DNA of 34,127 bases, taken from NCBI GenBank assembly GCA_964548225.1, contig CAZJQP010000055.1:1-34127 (forward strand), in the 5' to 3' direction. The first letter of the stretch is position 1; each line of letters starts with the position of its first letter. Below are positions 7,860-16,942 of the stretch, one piece after another. The stretch is from CALMEH01 sp964548225 (GTDB lineage Bacteria > Acidobacteriota > Blastocatellia > Pyrinomonadales > Pyrinomonadaceae). Both the position numbers and the translations under genes were made by a program. Below the pieces are notes generated by a model. It searched no databases and was not told where the DNA came from. It saw only the letters and a list, made by a program, of their open reading frames with translations.

Positions 7860-7862
7860 GTA

Positions 7863-9302
7863 GTGAACGATTTAACACTCGAAAAAATATGTGCCGAACT
7901 TGAGTCTGTTTTGTGCGGGCGAAAGTTCGGCAAAATTTTTCCTCTTTCGCGGTTTCGTTTGGCGATTGATTTTCGACTTAACGATTCGCGCTATCTTTTT
8001 ATCAGCTTTGAACCTTCTGCGCCACGCATTTTTTTGATTAAAAGACGTTTGCGCGATTTGGAAAAAACATCAAAAAATCCTGCACCTTTTCTTCTGCTTC
8101 TGCGAAAAAAACTTTCAAATGCTATTTTAGAACACATCGAAAAATTAAAAAATGAACGCATTTTGCGATTTGAATTTTCGGCTGTCAACGAAATCGGACA
8201 GAAGGAAGATTTCGCTTTAATCGTCCAATTAACGGGACGTTCGGCGAATCTTTTTTTATTAGACGCAAATGATTTCATCATTGACGCAATCCGTGAAAAC
8301 TCCGGCGAAGGTCAGTTGGTCGGACAGAGATTTGCGCCACCCGTTCGAGAAGAGGAGAAGAGGAGAACAGGAGAAGAGGAGATTTTTCCGATTGGGAGTT
8401 TTGAGAGTTTGTCGGAGGCTTTGGATGTTTTTTATTTAGAGAAAGAAGCGGAAAATGCTTTCAAATCTAAAGCAATTTCGGCTCGAAGCCGTTTGAATTC
8501 GGAATTGAAAAAACGCGAAAAACAGGTCGCAAATTTGAATGCGGATTTGGCGAAACACGGCGACGCAGCGCGTTGGAAAAGATTTGGCGATTTGATTTTG
8601 GCGAATTTGGCGGACGCGGTGCGGATTGAAAATAAAGTCTTGGTCATTGATTATTTTGATGAAAATCTGCCGACCTTAGAGATTGAAATTGACGAAAATG
8701 ATGAATTGACGCAAGCCGCCGAAAAGTTTTTTAAGAAATATACCAAAGCGCGAAACGCGAAGGAAGAAATTGCCAAGCGTTTGGCGGCTTTAGAACTACA
8801 GATTAAAGATTATAAATTGCAAATTGAACTTTTAGATAAAGCGATTGCCGAAAAAGATGAAGCCTTTTTAGATGAAATAATCGGCGCAAAAGCAGAAAAT
8901 ATTTCAGCGAAATCGAAAGATAAATCTGCCGATAACATCAAAGGTGCGCGAAAATTCGTTTCGTCCGAAGGGTTTGAAATCTTGGTTGGAAAAGGCGCAA
9001 AAGATAATGATTTTTTGACGTTTCGTATCGCCAAATCAAATGATTTATGGCTTCACGCGGCAGATTATCCGGGTTCGCACGTTGTTGTCAAAAATCCGAA
9101 TCGTGGGGAAATTCCTCAAAAAACTCTGCTCGAAGCGGCGCAATTTGCCGCATTTTACAGCACGGCGAAAGAACAACCGAAAGTTGCCGTGCATTACACG
9201 CAAAAAAAATTTGTGAATAAACCGAAAGGCGCGGCTATGGGACTTGTGAGTTTATCGAGTTTCAAGACGATTTTAGTTGAAGCCAAAAGAAATGAGAAAT
9301 GA
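7863..9302 (+). CDS. NFACT family protein (RqcH/Rqc2-like, FbpA N-terminal)
   Basis: About 480 residues. The NFACT-N domain begins at LTLEKICAELESVL. A Glu-Arg pair at 98-99 (LKNERI) sits where B. subtilis RqcH has its functional Asp-Arg (97-98). A central coiled coil follows (about 190-330), then an NFACT-R domain with NDLWLHAADYPGSHVVVKNP. RqcH proteins bind stalled 50S subunits and direct alanine tailing of nascent chains, and that is the likely role. I chose GTG 7863 because the position of the E-R pair then matches RqcH. A TTG at 7785, with AAGGA before it, would add 26 residues translated from a repeat hairpin. Two repeats enter the coding region: an 8-bp array (residues about 162-173, REEEKRRTGEEE) and the last residues RNEK. 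Confidence 0.88.
   Translation: MNDLTLEKICAELESVLCGRKFGKIFPLSRFRLAIDFRLNDSRYLFISFEPSAPRIFLIKRRLRDLEKTSKNPAPFLLLLRKKLSNAILEHIEKLKNERILRFEFSAVNEIGQKEDFALIVQLTGRSANLFLLDANDFIIDAIRENSGEGQLVGQRFAPPVREEEKRRTGEEEIFPIGSFESLSEALDVFYLEKEAENAFKSKAISARSRLNSELKKREKQVANLNADLAKHGDAARWKRFGDLILANLADAVRIENKVLVIDYFDENLPTLEIEIDENDELTQAAEKFFKKYTKARNAKEEIAKRLAALELQIKDYKLQIELLDKAIAEKDEAFLDEIIGAKAENISAKSKDKSADNIKGARKFVSSEGFEILVGKGAKDNDFLTFRIAKSNDLWLHAADYPGSHVVVKNPNRGEIPQKTLLEAAQFAAFYSTAKEQPKVAVHYTQKKFVNKPKGAAMGLVSLSSFKTILVEAKRNEK
8348..8379. repeat. octamer repeat (AGAAGAGG) inside the NFACT gene
   Basis: Four consecutive 8-bp units, three exact AGAAGAGG and one AGAACAGG, placed in the loop between NFACT-N and the coiled coil. 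It keeps the reading frame open. Confidence 0.75.
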
Positions 9303-9341
9303 GAGCCTAATATTTCTCATTTCTCACTTCTCATTTCTCAC
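9293..9341. repeat. inverted TTTCTCA heptamer repeats
   Basis: ATGAGAA units at the very end of the NFACT gene face TTTCTCATTTCTCAC units after it, so a hairpin can form right over the stop codon. It is related to the repeat at 5893-5952. It separates the convergent NFACT and tlpA-like genes and may act as a terminator for either. Confidence 0.7.
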
Positions 9342-9349
9342 ATAAAAAA

Positions 9350-9940
9350 CTATTGATTGATGACTTTCTCAACCGTATCTTTCATCGAATTTATAACCTT
9401 TGGACCGCCGCCGGCAAAAACTCCGGTCAGACGGTTTTCACGGTCAATCAAAATAGTCTGCGGAATACCGTTCATTTGCGAGAGTTTGACAAATTCGTTT
9501 GTGAGTTTTTGGTCGGAATATGCTTGCGCGTAATTGAGCTTCATTTTTCCGGCAAAATCATTAATCTCGGTAACGGATTCTTGATCGGTATTTAAACCGA
9601 TGACTTCAAAACCTTTATCGCGGTATTTATCTTGCATTTCAACAAGATGCGGCATTTCAGAACGACACGGTCCGCACCATGTCGCCCATAAATTCAGCAA
9701 AATTACTTTGCCTTTTTTGTCTTCGACCTTAAAGCTCGTGCCATCGAGCATTTTAATTTCCGACTGCAAAATCGCCGACGGCGCAAGCGGATAACCGTTC
9801 GGGTTTGAATCTTTTTTCGTATTTGTTGTTTTATCATCCTTCGACGCAGTATTGACCGAATCCGTTTGTGCAGTTTGGCAACCCGAAAAAACAACACACA
9901 GCGCGACAAATAAAATTGCGTTTGTAAATAAACTCTTCAT
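9350..9940 (-). CDS. TlpA/ResA-like lipoprotein thiol-disulfide reductase
   Basis: A 196-residue exported thioredoxin-fold protein. A lipoprotein signal peptide ends in the lipobox FSGC with Cys21 as the lipid-modified residue, so it is probably membrane-anchored on the periplasmic side. A disordered Thr/Lys/Asp-rich linker (about 22-50) follows. The thioredoxin domain has ATWCGPCRSEMPHL with the redox pair Cys89 and Cys92, and a cis-proline region (NGIPQTILIDRENRL). The AhpC/TSA-like TlpA/ResA group reduces periplasmic disulfides, for example in cytochrome c maturation or envelope redox repair. No cytochrome genes are nearby, so the client is unknown. It is the last gene before a hairpin that separates it from the FHA-ABC gene. 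Confidence 0.92.
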   Translation of the reverse strand: MKSLFTNAILFVALCVVFSGCQTAQTDSVNTASKDDKTTNTKKDSNPNGYPLAPSAILQSEIKMLDGTSFKVEDKKGKVILLNLWATWCGPCRSEMPHLVEMQDKYRDKGFEVIGLNTDQESVTEINDFAGKMKLNYAQAYSDQKLTNEFVKLSQMNGIPQTILIDRENRLTGVFAGGGPKVINSMKDTVEKVINQ

Positions 9941-10073
9941 AAAACTTCGATAAAAATCTGTCTTTCACATTCTACATTATTCATTATTTTGCATTAAATC
10001 AATGGTAAATAAATAAGATGCAAAATTTTCGGTTTTTTATTCCTTTAAAATCAGATTTTTTCAGAGGCAAAAA

Positions 10074-10132
10074 TATCACGTTTCGCTTTTCATTTATCAC
10101 TTATTCCGAAAAGTGAAAAGCGAAACGTGATA
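10074..10132 (-). terminator. 19-bp perfect inverted repeat, probable terminator of the FHA-ABC gene
   Basis: 10074-10092 is exactly complementary to 10114-10132, with a 21-nt loop. Read on the minus strand it follows the FHA-ABC stop codon by about 40 nt and is followed by a T-rich run, as expected for an intrinsic terminator. Its words (CGTTTCGCTTTTCA) resemble the border repeat families of this window. Confidence 0.6.
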
Positions 10133-10173
10133 AGTCAAAATCTTTTTTCCGACTTTGCAAAAAGTGTTCACCC

Positions 10174-13100
10174 TCAGGCAATATCCTGCATTCGTAAAAC
10201 AATCAGCGTTGCCATAACTAACATAAAAAACATCATCATCAAAATTATCTGATTGACGATTTCGTTCATCCAAGGATGCAAAAAATCTATGTAATTGCTT
10301 AGATCCTTCGGAATCGGGACAGCATCTTTGATTTTTGGAACTTCCTTCATTTCAGGAGCTTTCGGCTTAGTCGGATTTTCGCCGCGTCCCAATTTGTTCT
10401 GATATTCGTCCATATCATCTTTATAATCATCCATATCTTTTTTGGCATCATCCTTGTATTTGTTGATGTCATTTTTCGCGTCGGCGATTATTTTGTCGTT
10501 ATCACTTTCGATTCTTTCATACAATCCGCAAGGCGTTCCGCTTGAACAAACTTTCTTTTTGTCTTTATCGTCTTCTTCACGCAAAACGGGCAAATCGGAA
10601 AGCCGTTTCATCGTATCAAACGCCCAACTTGCAGGCATTACAAGACTTCCGACACGCGCCAGTCCGTAAGGAATTCCAACTAAACCTGAAAACAAAATCT
10701 GCGGAATTAAAATCAAAGGCACAAGACTTGTCGCCATTTCCGAAGTTTTTACGAGTGCGGAAATCAAAAGTCCAAGCGAAATACCAACCGCCGCGACAAG
10801 CAACATTACCCAAAAATGCGGAATTCCGCCTAAAACTCCGGGCATTGGCATTACCCCGACAATATCAAAGAATTTCAAAGGCAAAAACAGCAAAAAACAC
10901 TGCACTCCGACGACAATGCCCAAAATAAACAGCTTCGAGAAAACATACGGAATTAAGCCGAGATTAACCATTCGTTCACGGTTATAGACGGCACGTTCAC
11001 GAATGATTTCACGCGCGGCAACCGATGTTCCGAACCAAACTGCAACGAGCGATAAAACGAAATAAAGAAAATCACGCGGTTGGTCGTCGTCCATTACGAG
11101 AAATGTCAATAATGCGACAATCGGAGCTTGGGCAAACAAAATAAAAAGATTCAATTTGTCGCGCATCAGCACTTCCCAATAACGTCGAGAGAGTGTGAAA
11201 AATTGTCGAATCGAACCGAAAAGTCCCAACCGGCGTTTTTGATTAACTGCCGTTGTCTGCATATTTCCGAGTTGGCTTAACGGCTCATAAACATTTTTGC
11301 GGTATTCAGGAGTTTGCATAAACTTCTGCTTCCATTCTTCCGCAACTTGTTCGGTTATTTGATGACGATTTCCGCCGGTTTTTAATCTTTCTTCAATCGG
11401 AGCTTCAATCTTATCGTAAAGTTCTTTAAAGCTCTTCGCGCCAACGTGGTCGAGTGCGGCTTGCGGTTCGCCGTAAAAAACAAGTTTTCCGCGCATCAGA
11501 AGAACGATTTTGTCAAAGAGTTTGACGTTTTCCATCGCGTGTGTCGTCAAAATCACGGTTCTGCCCGATTCGGCAATTTGACGGAAAAGCACCATAATTT
11601 TTTCTTCCGTCGCCGGATCGAGTCCCGAAGTCGGTTCGTCGAGATAAATTACGGAAGGTTTTGTAACAAGTTCGACGGCAATCGAAACGCGCTTTCTTTG
11701 TCCGCCGGAAAGTTGATTAATCGGCACATCGCGCCGTTCGCTCAAGCCCGTAACGTCCATTACTTCATCAACAATTTGGTCAATTTCCTTGCGCGAAACG
11801 TCGCCCGAAAGTCTGAGTTTTGCAACATAATAAAGCGTTCGATAAACCGTCAGTTCGCGGTGAATAATGTCGTCTTGCGGAACGTAGCCGATTGATTGTT
11901 TGATGGCATCGAGATTTTGATAAAGGTCGGCATTATTGACTAAAACATTGCCGCTCGACGCGGGGCGCATTCCGTTGAGCGCGTCCATAAATGTAGATTT
12001 TCCTGCGCCCGAAGGACCAAGCAAACCGACAAACTCATTCGGCATAATCGAAAGCGAAACATCATCGAGCAGACGAATCATTCCGCCGCCGGAACGGTTT
12101 TTGACTTCCTTCGTGATATTCACCGAATCAATTCGCGTTTTCGAGCGCGTGTCATAAACGCCGATGTTGAACGTTTGGTCAATTCGCAAAATAAACGAAC
12201 CGATTTGCACCGAATCATTCAGCGTCAACGAACGCCGCGAAATACGGTTTCCGTCAATAAACACGCCGTTTGTCGAATTCAAATCTTCGATGTCAACGCC
12301 CGAAGCCGTGCGGACGAGGCGAGCGTGCTGGTTGGAGATCTGCAAACCGTCGAGCGTAATGTCGCTCGATTCGGCGCGTCCGATGATGAGTTCCTGCTTG
12401 CTGCCGAAAGTCAAAGACATCAGTAAGGAAGGTTCGACCGAAGCCTGATTTTTCGACATTTGCTGAGAAATATCGCCCGCCTTGAAAACCATCGTTTTCG
12501 AACCGCCGCTTTCCATCATCGCGTTCAAATCCGCCATTTGCGAAGCCGCTACGCCGCGCTGTCCGGCGTGACTTGCACCTTTCGGAGCAACCCGCGAAGG
12601 CATATTAAACCTCAAAACGGGACCGCCCATTCCGAGTTGGATTTGGTCGTTATGATAAATCGGCGTAGGCGCGGAAATGCGTTGATCGTTGACCAAAGTT
12701 CCATTAAAACTTCCGTTATCATAAACCAAATAATTGCCGTTTTCATTGCGGATTTCGGCGTGTCTGCGCGAAACCATCACAGCATCGGCATCAAGAACGA
12801 TGTCGCCGTTTGGGTCGCGTCCGAGCCAAATACTGTTTTTGGAAATTTTAAAAGGCTGTGCCACCGCGTTTTTGCCGACAAAATCAATTTGTGCCGACTG
12901 CGTAACAGATTGATTTTGCGGCGAATATGTCGGGTTTTGCGGAATCGGCGGAAAATTTGGTCCTTTGACTTCGTTCGCGTAGCTTTGCTGAGATTGTTGT
13001 GAAGGTTGATAAGCATCATCAAATCGCACCACACGATAAACCGGACCGTTTGTTCCTAACTGAATCGAATCGCCGGCGGCGACAATCTGCGGTGCAGAGA

Positions 13101-13332
13101 TTTTTTGACCGTTGTAATAAGTTCCGTAGGAAGAATTCAAATCGTGCAAAACCCATTGCCCGTTTTGCAAATGCAATTCGGCGTGTTTGCGCGAAACCAT
13201 CGGAAACTGTGCGCTGTCAAAAGTTATCTGACAATCATTCGGGTCGCGCCCGATTCGCACGGCGTTTCCGCCAAAAGATTTTTCGGGCTTCATTTGCCCG
13301 CCCCCAACTATTTCGGCTAGAACAATATTCAT
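10174..13332 (-). CDS. triple-FHA ABC-2 type transporter (ABCG-like half transporter fusion)
   Basis: 1052 residues. Three FHA domains come first, at about 22-100, 165-243 and 315-384, each with the GR...S.(Q/R)HA...N.(T/Y)G pattern (GRDPND / SRKHAEL / SSYGT; GRDPNGD / SRRHAEI / SFNGT; GRAESSD / SNQHARL / STNGV). Then comes an ABC ATPase: Walker A GPSGAGKST (439-447), signature LSGGQ (541-545), Walker B VIYLDEP (561-567) and a switch His in LTTHAMEN. The C-terminal permease has about six membrane helices between 735 and 1048. A long charged coiled-coil loop (about 955-1010) is inserted before the last helix. FHA domains bind phosphothreonine, so transport is probably gated by Ser/Thr kinases. 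The substrate is unknown. Similar FHA-ABC fusions occur in cyanobacteria and Acidobacteriota. No kinase gene is in the window. Confidence 0.93.
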   Translation of the reverse strand: MNIVLAEIVGGGQMKPEKSFGGNAVRIGRDPNDCQITFDSAQFPMVSRKHAELHLQNGQWVLHDLNSSYGTYYNGQKISAPQIVAAGDSIQLGTNGPVYRVVRFDDAYQPSQQSQQSYANEVKGPNFPPIPQNPTYSPQNQSVTQSAQIDFVGKNAVAQPFKISKNSIWLGRDPNGDIVLDADAVMVSRRHAEIRNENGNYLVYDNGSFNGTLVNDQRISAPTPIYHNDQIQLGMGGPVLRFNMPSRVAPKGASHAGQRGVAASQMADLNAMMESGGSKTMVFKAGDISQQMSKNQASVEPSLLMSLTFGSKQELIIGRAESSDITLDGLQISNQHARLVRTASGVDIEDLNSTNGVFIDGNRISRRSLTLNDSVQIGSFILRIDQTFNIGVYDTRSKTRIDSVNITKEVKNRSGGGMIRLLDDVSLSIMPNEFVGLLGPSGAGKSTFMDALNGMRPASSGNVLVNNADLYQNLDAIKQSIGYVPQDDIIHRELTVYRTLYYVAKLRLSGDVSRKEIDQIVDEVMDVTGLSERRDVPINQLSGGQRKRVSIAVELVTKPSVIYLDEPTSGLDPATEEKIMVLFRQIAESGRTVILTTHAMENVKLFDKIVLLMRGKLVFYGEPQAALDHVGAKSFKELYDKIEAPIEERLKTGGNRHQITEQVAEEWKQKFMQTPEYRKNVYEPLSQLGNMQTTAVNQKRRLGLFGSIRQFFTLSRRYWEVLMRDKLNLFILFAQAPIVALLTFLVMDDDQPRDFLYFVLSLVAVWFGTSVAAREIIRERAVYNRERMVNLGLIPYVFSKLFILGIVVGVQCFLLFLPLKFFDIVGVMPMPGVLGGIPHFWVMLLVAAVGISLGLLISALVKTSEMATSLVPLILIPQILFSGLVGIPYGLARVGSLVMPASWAFDTMKRLSDLPVLREEDDKDKKKVCSSGTPCGLYERIESDNDKIIADAKNDINKYKDDAKKDMDDYKDDMDEYQNKLGRGENPTKPKAPEMKEVPKIKDAVPIPKDLSNYIDFLHPWMNEIVNQIILMMMFFMLVMATLIVLRMQDIA

Positions 13333-13546
13333 TTCTTTAAAAGTTTATGCGAACTCGAAAATCGTGCAGTTTTTACGGCTAATAAATCGGCTCACCGCCG
13401 TTTTCGTCTGGATTAATTTTTCGGAAAAAAACTGAAATTGCCGTAATTTTAACTTAATCAAGCCGAAACAAAAAGCGTAACTTAAAGTTTTTCGCAAAAA
13501 TTTATGTTGGAACAACGAACGGCACTAATTTAGCAACTCTTTTTTA

Positions 13547-13979
13547 GTAAAAATACTTGGTTTTCCTAAACCGAAACGCCCGTCCGAGTCATTCCGACCG
13601 TTGGCGAAGTCATTCCGCTGCTTTGCTAAGTCATTCTGCCGTGCCGCAGAATGATTTTTCCGTGTCGCAGAATCATTCTGCCGTGCGTCGGAGTCATTCC
13701 GTCGTGCGTCTGAATGATTCCGTCGTGCGTCTGAACGATTCCGTCGTGCGTCTGAATCATTCCGTCGTGCGTCTGAATGATTCCGTCGTGCGTCTGAATG
13801 ATTCCGTCGTGTGTCGGAGTCATTCCGTCAAGCGACGGAATGACTCCGTCGTGTGTCGGAATCATTCTGCGGCACGATAACGGCGCGGTTTTGTGATAAA
13901 TGTGAAGAAATTTTCTTTCATCCGGCATTCCGGCGAACTTCCGCTTTTAATTTTCCACTTCTTCGGTAAAAATACTTGG
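13547..13979. repeat. 14-bp direct repeat bracketing the 21-bp array
   Basis: GTAAAAATACTTGG occurs at 13547-13560 and again at 13966-13979, each followed by a similar TTTTC-containing stretch. The two copies lie 419 bp apart with the tandem array between them, which suggests that the array was inserted or duplicated as a block. Confidence 0.75.
13590..13883. repeat. 21-bp tandem array, about 14 units
   Basis: Fourteen consecutive 21-bp units in perfect register; units 6-11 (13695-13820) are nearly identical, consensus SATTCCGTCGTGCGTCTGAAT. Outer units diverge. Units carry partial dyad symmetry: unit 12 (13821-13841) is an 8-bp stem ATTCCGTC/GACGGAAT with a 4-nt loop, and unit 3 (13632-13652) a 7-bp stem. 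The 21-bp period equals two DNA turns. There are no spacers, so it is not a CRISPR array. Confidence 0.9.
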
Positions 13980-14080
13980 CTTTTCTATTGCGTAGCGACC
14001 ATCAAAAAGAGTTGCACATTAGGTATAGAAATTTCGAATTGTTTCTTTTTCTAAAATTTTTACTGAGGCATTACCGGTAA

Positions 14081-14127
14081 GCAGTAAGCCGTTACTAATG
14101 ATTGAAGTTTTTAACGATTCTTACTGC
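14081..14127. repeat. GCAGTAAG inverted pair
   Basis: GCAGTAAG (14081-14088) and its complement CTTACTGC (14120-14127) flank a 31-nt loop. The word is the same heptamer family (GCAGTAA) that makes up the signal-peptide repeat at 21111-21145. Confidence 0.5.
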
Positions 14128-14213
14128 TCACTGAATTGACAACTTTTTTGCACTTTCCGTGCATCAAACCAGATGTTTTTCGGACTAATTTAAAAATTAA
14201 TTTCGATACTTGC

Positions 14214-14242
14214 TTGCAACAGGCATTTTTTACCTTTAAAAT
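14214..14242 (+). promoter_or_regulatory. putative sigma-70 promoter of the propeller gene
   Basis: TTGCAA (14214-14219), a 17-bp spacer, then TAAAAT (14237-14242), leaving a leader of about 120 nt before GTG 14369. The -10 lies in a GCATTTT/AAAATGC dyad. Consensus match only. Confidence 0.4.
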
Positions 14243-14368
14243 GCAATACTTTGTGCATTAAGTAATATTTTCGGTTAATAATGTTGCAAATTTTAGATTG
14301 AACCGGCTCAAAATACCGGATTTCCCTTTTTATTTTCTACTTTGGTTAAAGTTTTTTTGGAGGAGTTT

Positions 14369-16942
14369 GTGAAGTTTCACAATTTATTTTTATTCGCAGT
14401 TTTAGTTGTATTCAGCGTATTTTCAAGCGTTTCGGCGCAGGTTGATTCAATTATCGGTCAAGTTTCGTCTTCAGCCGAATCTGAGGTTTTTGCCGGAGGA
14501 ATTAGCGGCGACGGGCGATTTATCGTTTTTGAATCATCCGGCAACCTTGCCACCGATAAAACGGCACGCAATAACGCCGACGGCAACCGTGAAATCTTTC
14601 TTTTCGATTACGCGCAACGCCGTATTTTTCAAATTACCGATACTAAATCTCTGCTGAACAACACGGCAAATGCCCCGACGTTCGATAACATCAAGGTTGA
14701 TATTGTCAATATTCGCCCCGTTATCAGTAATGACGGACGTTGGATTGCTTTCGGTTCAAACGCAACTTGCGCTTTTCCGGGAAATACCACAGTAACGCCG
14801 AATCTTCCGCCAATTATCAGTTCGACAAATCCCGGAAGTTTTGATCCGAACACGACTGCCATGTCTTTCCCGTGTAATATCACTTCGGGGATGACCGTTA
14901 CCAGCAATTTGGTCAACGACGGCAATACCGAAATGTGGCTTTACCAAATTCCCCTTGTTACGCCTGTAAATCTGTCGCTCGGCGACGAATTGCCCGTAAC
15001 CGATTTGAGCGCAGGAACTTTTACCCGTGTTACAAACACGCTTCCAAGCAGTTTGCCGCTTGCCGGAAGCACGGAACAATTTCCGTTTATCGCTGACGAT
15101 AACCACGATGTTAGCGTTAATGACGATGCCAGCGTTATTGCCTTCGGCTCAAACCGTGATTTGGTTCCGACTGTCGGCAACGCTTTTCCGGCGGAAGACA
15201 ATCCCGAAATATTTTCTTTTATTCGCGCCTCTTCAACTTTTACACAAATTACCAAAACACCGCGCGGACCAATTACCGCACCGATAAAAAATCGCAACCC
15301 GACGATTTCAAAACTTCCGAATGGCAATCATCGTATCGTTTTTGAAAGCAATGCCGACAATCCGATTCATTTAATGACCGGCGGCACGAACAGCGACAGA
15401 AACGGTGAAGTTTTCTACGCCGACGTTGATCCTGTTGGTGTGATTACCGCAACAAAGAAACAAGTTACGTCAACTGTTCGAACAAATGCGGGCGACGTTT
15501 TGAACGTGCTGAATTACGGCAGAAGAATGAGCCGCGACGGGCGTTACATTGCTTTTGATTCTTTTGTTGATTTGGAAAATGCTTCTCCGACAAATCAAAC
15601 GAGTTTTGCAACTTATCTTTACGACACAACTTTAATGACCGGAAATTTTCGCCGCATTGGACCGCGTAGCACAGCAGATGCGGGAGCTTCGGGCGGAGAT
15701 GTATTCCGTTACCCCGGCTTTACCGACACGGACGCGATGGGCGCACCAAATACACTCGTTTTGGAAACTCGGATGAATATCAAAGCCGATGGCACGATTC
15801 CGACAAACGCCGATGACGGCTTAAACCCGAATACAACCCGTCCGCCACAAGTTTATGCGTATCCGCTCAATGTTGCGGCGGCTTCGGCAACTTTTACAAG
15901 ATTAACAAAACTTCCATCGCCGATAAGTTTGCTTCCGTCCGTTCAGCCTTTAACCTCCAATTCGTTCCGGCGAATGGCTTTCAATATGGCTTTGACCGAA
16001 CCGGGAACGGGTAATTTCGATTTATTGTCGGAAGTTTTTTACCTTTTAACTCCTGTAGAAACTACGCAAACTCCGGCAACATTCAGTTTTGCGACAGGCG
16101 CAAGCCGTATTCCGGTTTCTGCTTCGCCCGTGCCGACTCCAAGCCCGACGGCAACACCAACGCCGACTCCAACGCCAAGTCCGAGCGCGACTCCGATTGC
16201 CACGCCGACTCCGGTAACGCCGCCCGCCGTGCAAGGAACTTCGCCCGGCTCTTTGGCAATTCTCGATTTTCAAACAGGCAATAACGAACCGATTATTGCT
16301 CGTGAAGCTGTCGGCTCGCTCGAACGCGCTTTTACGCTCCCAATTGAACTCAGCGGTGTTACAATGACCATTAACGGTGCGGCTTGCGGCTTAAAGCGCG
16401 TCAGTCAACGCCAAATCGTTTTCGTTGTTCCGCAAGGCTTAACTATTGACGGCACGACAAATCGTTCGGTTTATGATGTTGTCATTAATAATAACGGCAC
16501 GGTAATCAAAGGAAAAATTACTATTGTTCCTTCGCGTCCGGATATTTTTACCAATCTGCCAACGCCGAGTCCATTCGGACGAGCGCGGATTTTTAACGCA
16601 ACGAACGCGCCTTTTCTAAACAGTGAACCGTTCACCGTTACGACCATCAAACGGCGAGGCGGAAGGCGTGTGGCAACGGTTTTGCGTGTTCATTTGACGG
16701 GCGTTCAAAGTTTGCTGAACACGGATTTCTCAATCCGAATCGGCGACAGAACGATTACCGGCAGTCAGTTTATTATTTCAGAAGCAAAGCTGATTGCGCC
16801 GGGCGAGTTTACAATTGATTTCACGCTTCCCGTTGAATTAAACAATGCCGGCGATCAACCGATTGTCATTTCGACAACAGTCAACGGCGTAACATACACC
16901 AGCCGACTTGACGACACTGCGCCGCGATTGCGGATATTATAG
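14369..16942 (+). CDS. secreted WD40-like (PD40) propeller protein with TIGR03437-type C-terminal domain
   Basis: About 857 residues. A Sec signal peptide (VKFHNLFLFAVLVVFSVFSSVSAQ) ends at an ASA-like SAQ site, written here in parts: n-region KFHN, hydrophobic LFLFAVLVVFSVF, cleavage after SVSA. PD40/TolB-like blades follow, marked by ISGDGRFIVFES, ISNDGRWIAFGS, VNDDASVIAFGS and MSRDGRYIAFDS. A Pro/Thr/Ser linker (PTPSPTATPTPTPTPSPS) leads to a C-terminal region with LSGVTMTINGAAC, RQIVFVVPQGL and PDIFTN, the pattern of TIGR03437, a domain typical of Acidobacteriota. The GTG at 14369 is preceded by GGAGGAG (14359-14365), better than a TTG at 14342. Expected to be exported; the ligand is unknown. 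Confidence 0.9.
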   Translation: MKFHNLFLFAVLVVFSVFSSVSAQVDSIIGQVSSSAESEVFAGGISGDGRFIVFESSGNLATDKTARNNADGNREIFLFDYAQRRIFQITDTKSLLNNTANAPTFDNIKVDIVNIRPVISNDGRWIAFGSNATCAFPGNTTVTPNLPPIISSTNPGSFDPNTTAMSFPCNITSGMTVTSNLVNDGNTEMWLYQIPLVTPVNLSLGDELPVTDLSAGTFTRVTNTLPSSLPLAGSTEQFPFIADDNHDVSVNDDASVIAFGSNRDLVPTVGNAFPAEDNPEIFSFIRASSTFTQITKTPRGPITAPIKNRNPTISKLPNGNHRIVFESNADNPIHLMTGGTNSDRNGEVFYADVDPVGVITATKKQVTSTVRTNAGDVLNVLNYGRRMSRDGRYIAFDSFVDLENASPTNQTSFATYLYDTTLMTGNFRRIGPRSTADAGASGGDVFRYPGFTDTDAMGAPNTLVLETRMNIKADGTIPTNADDGLNPNTTRPPQVYAYPLNVAAASATFTRLTKLPSPISLLPSVQPLTSNSFRRMAFNMALTEPGTGNFDLLSEVFYLLTPVETTQTPATFSFATGASRIPVSASPVPTPSPTATPTPTPTPSPSATPIATPTPVTPPAVQGTSPGSLAILDFQTGNNEPIIAREAVGSLERAFTLPIELSGVTMTINGAACGLKRVSQRQIVFVVPQGLTIDGTTNRSVYDVVINNNGTVIKGKITIVPSRPDIFTNLPTPSPFGRARIFNATNAPFLNSEPFTVTTIKRRGGRRVATVLRVHLTGVQSLLNTDFSIRIGDRTITGSQFIISEAKLIAPGEFTIDFTLPVELNNAGDQPIVISTTVNGVTYTSRLDDTAPRLRIL

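Larger units (their letters stand above)
13333..14368. other. 1-kb gene-poor region between divergent genes
   Basis: It separates the minus-strand FHA-ABC gene from the plus-strand propeller gene. It contains a 21-bp tandem array, a 14-bp direct repeat bracketing that array, GCAGTAAG-type repeats and a promoter candidate, each listed separately. Open frames across the array on both strands result from the 21-bp period and are not believed to be genes. Confidence 0.7.

Noticed and set aside
7785..7862. TTG start for the NFACT protein
   Set aside because: It would translate a repeat hairpin and shift the E-R motif away from the RqcH position. It remains possible because AAGGA precedes it.
12460..13002. 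180-codon frame on the plus strand
   Set aside because: It is antisense to the well-supported FHA domains of the transporter gene and has a composition typical of shadow frames (rich in Arg, His, Asn).
13590..13883. CRISPR array
   Set aside because: Units follow each other directly with no variable spacers, and there are no cas genes.
13557..13928. Open frames of about 100 codons on both strands across the 21-bp array
   Set aside because: A 21-bp unit without stops keeps several frames open. The products are simple 7-residue repeats without start signals or signal peptide, so coding is unlikely.
14342..14368. TTG start for the propeller protein
   Set aside because: GTG 14369 has GGAGGAG directly before it and gives a clean signal peptide.
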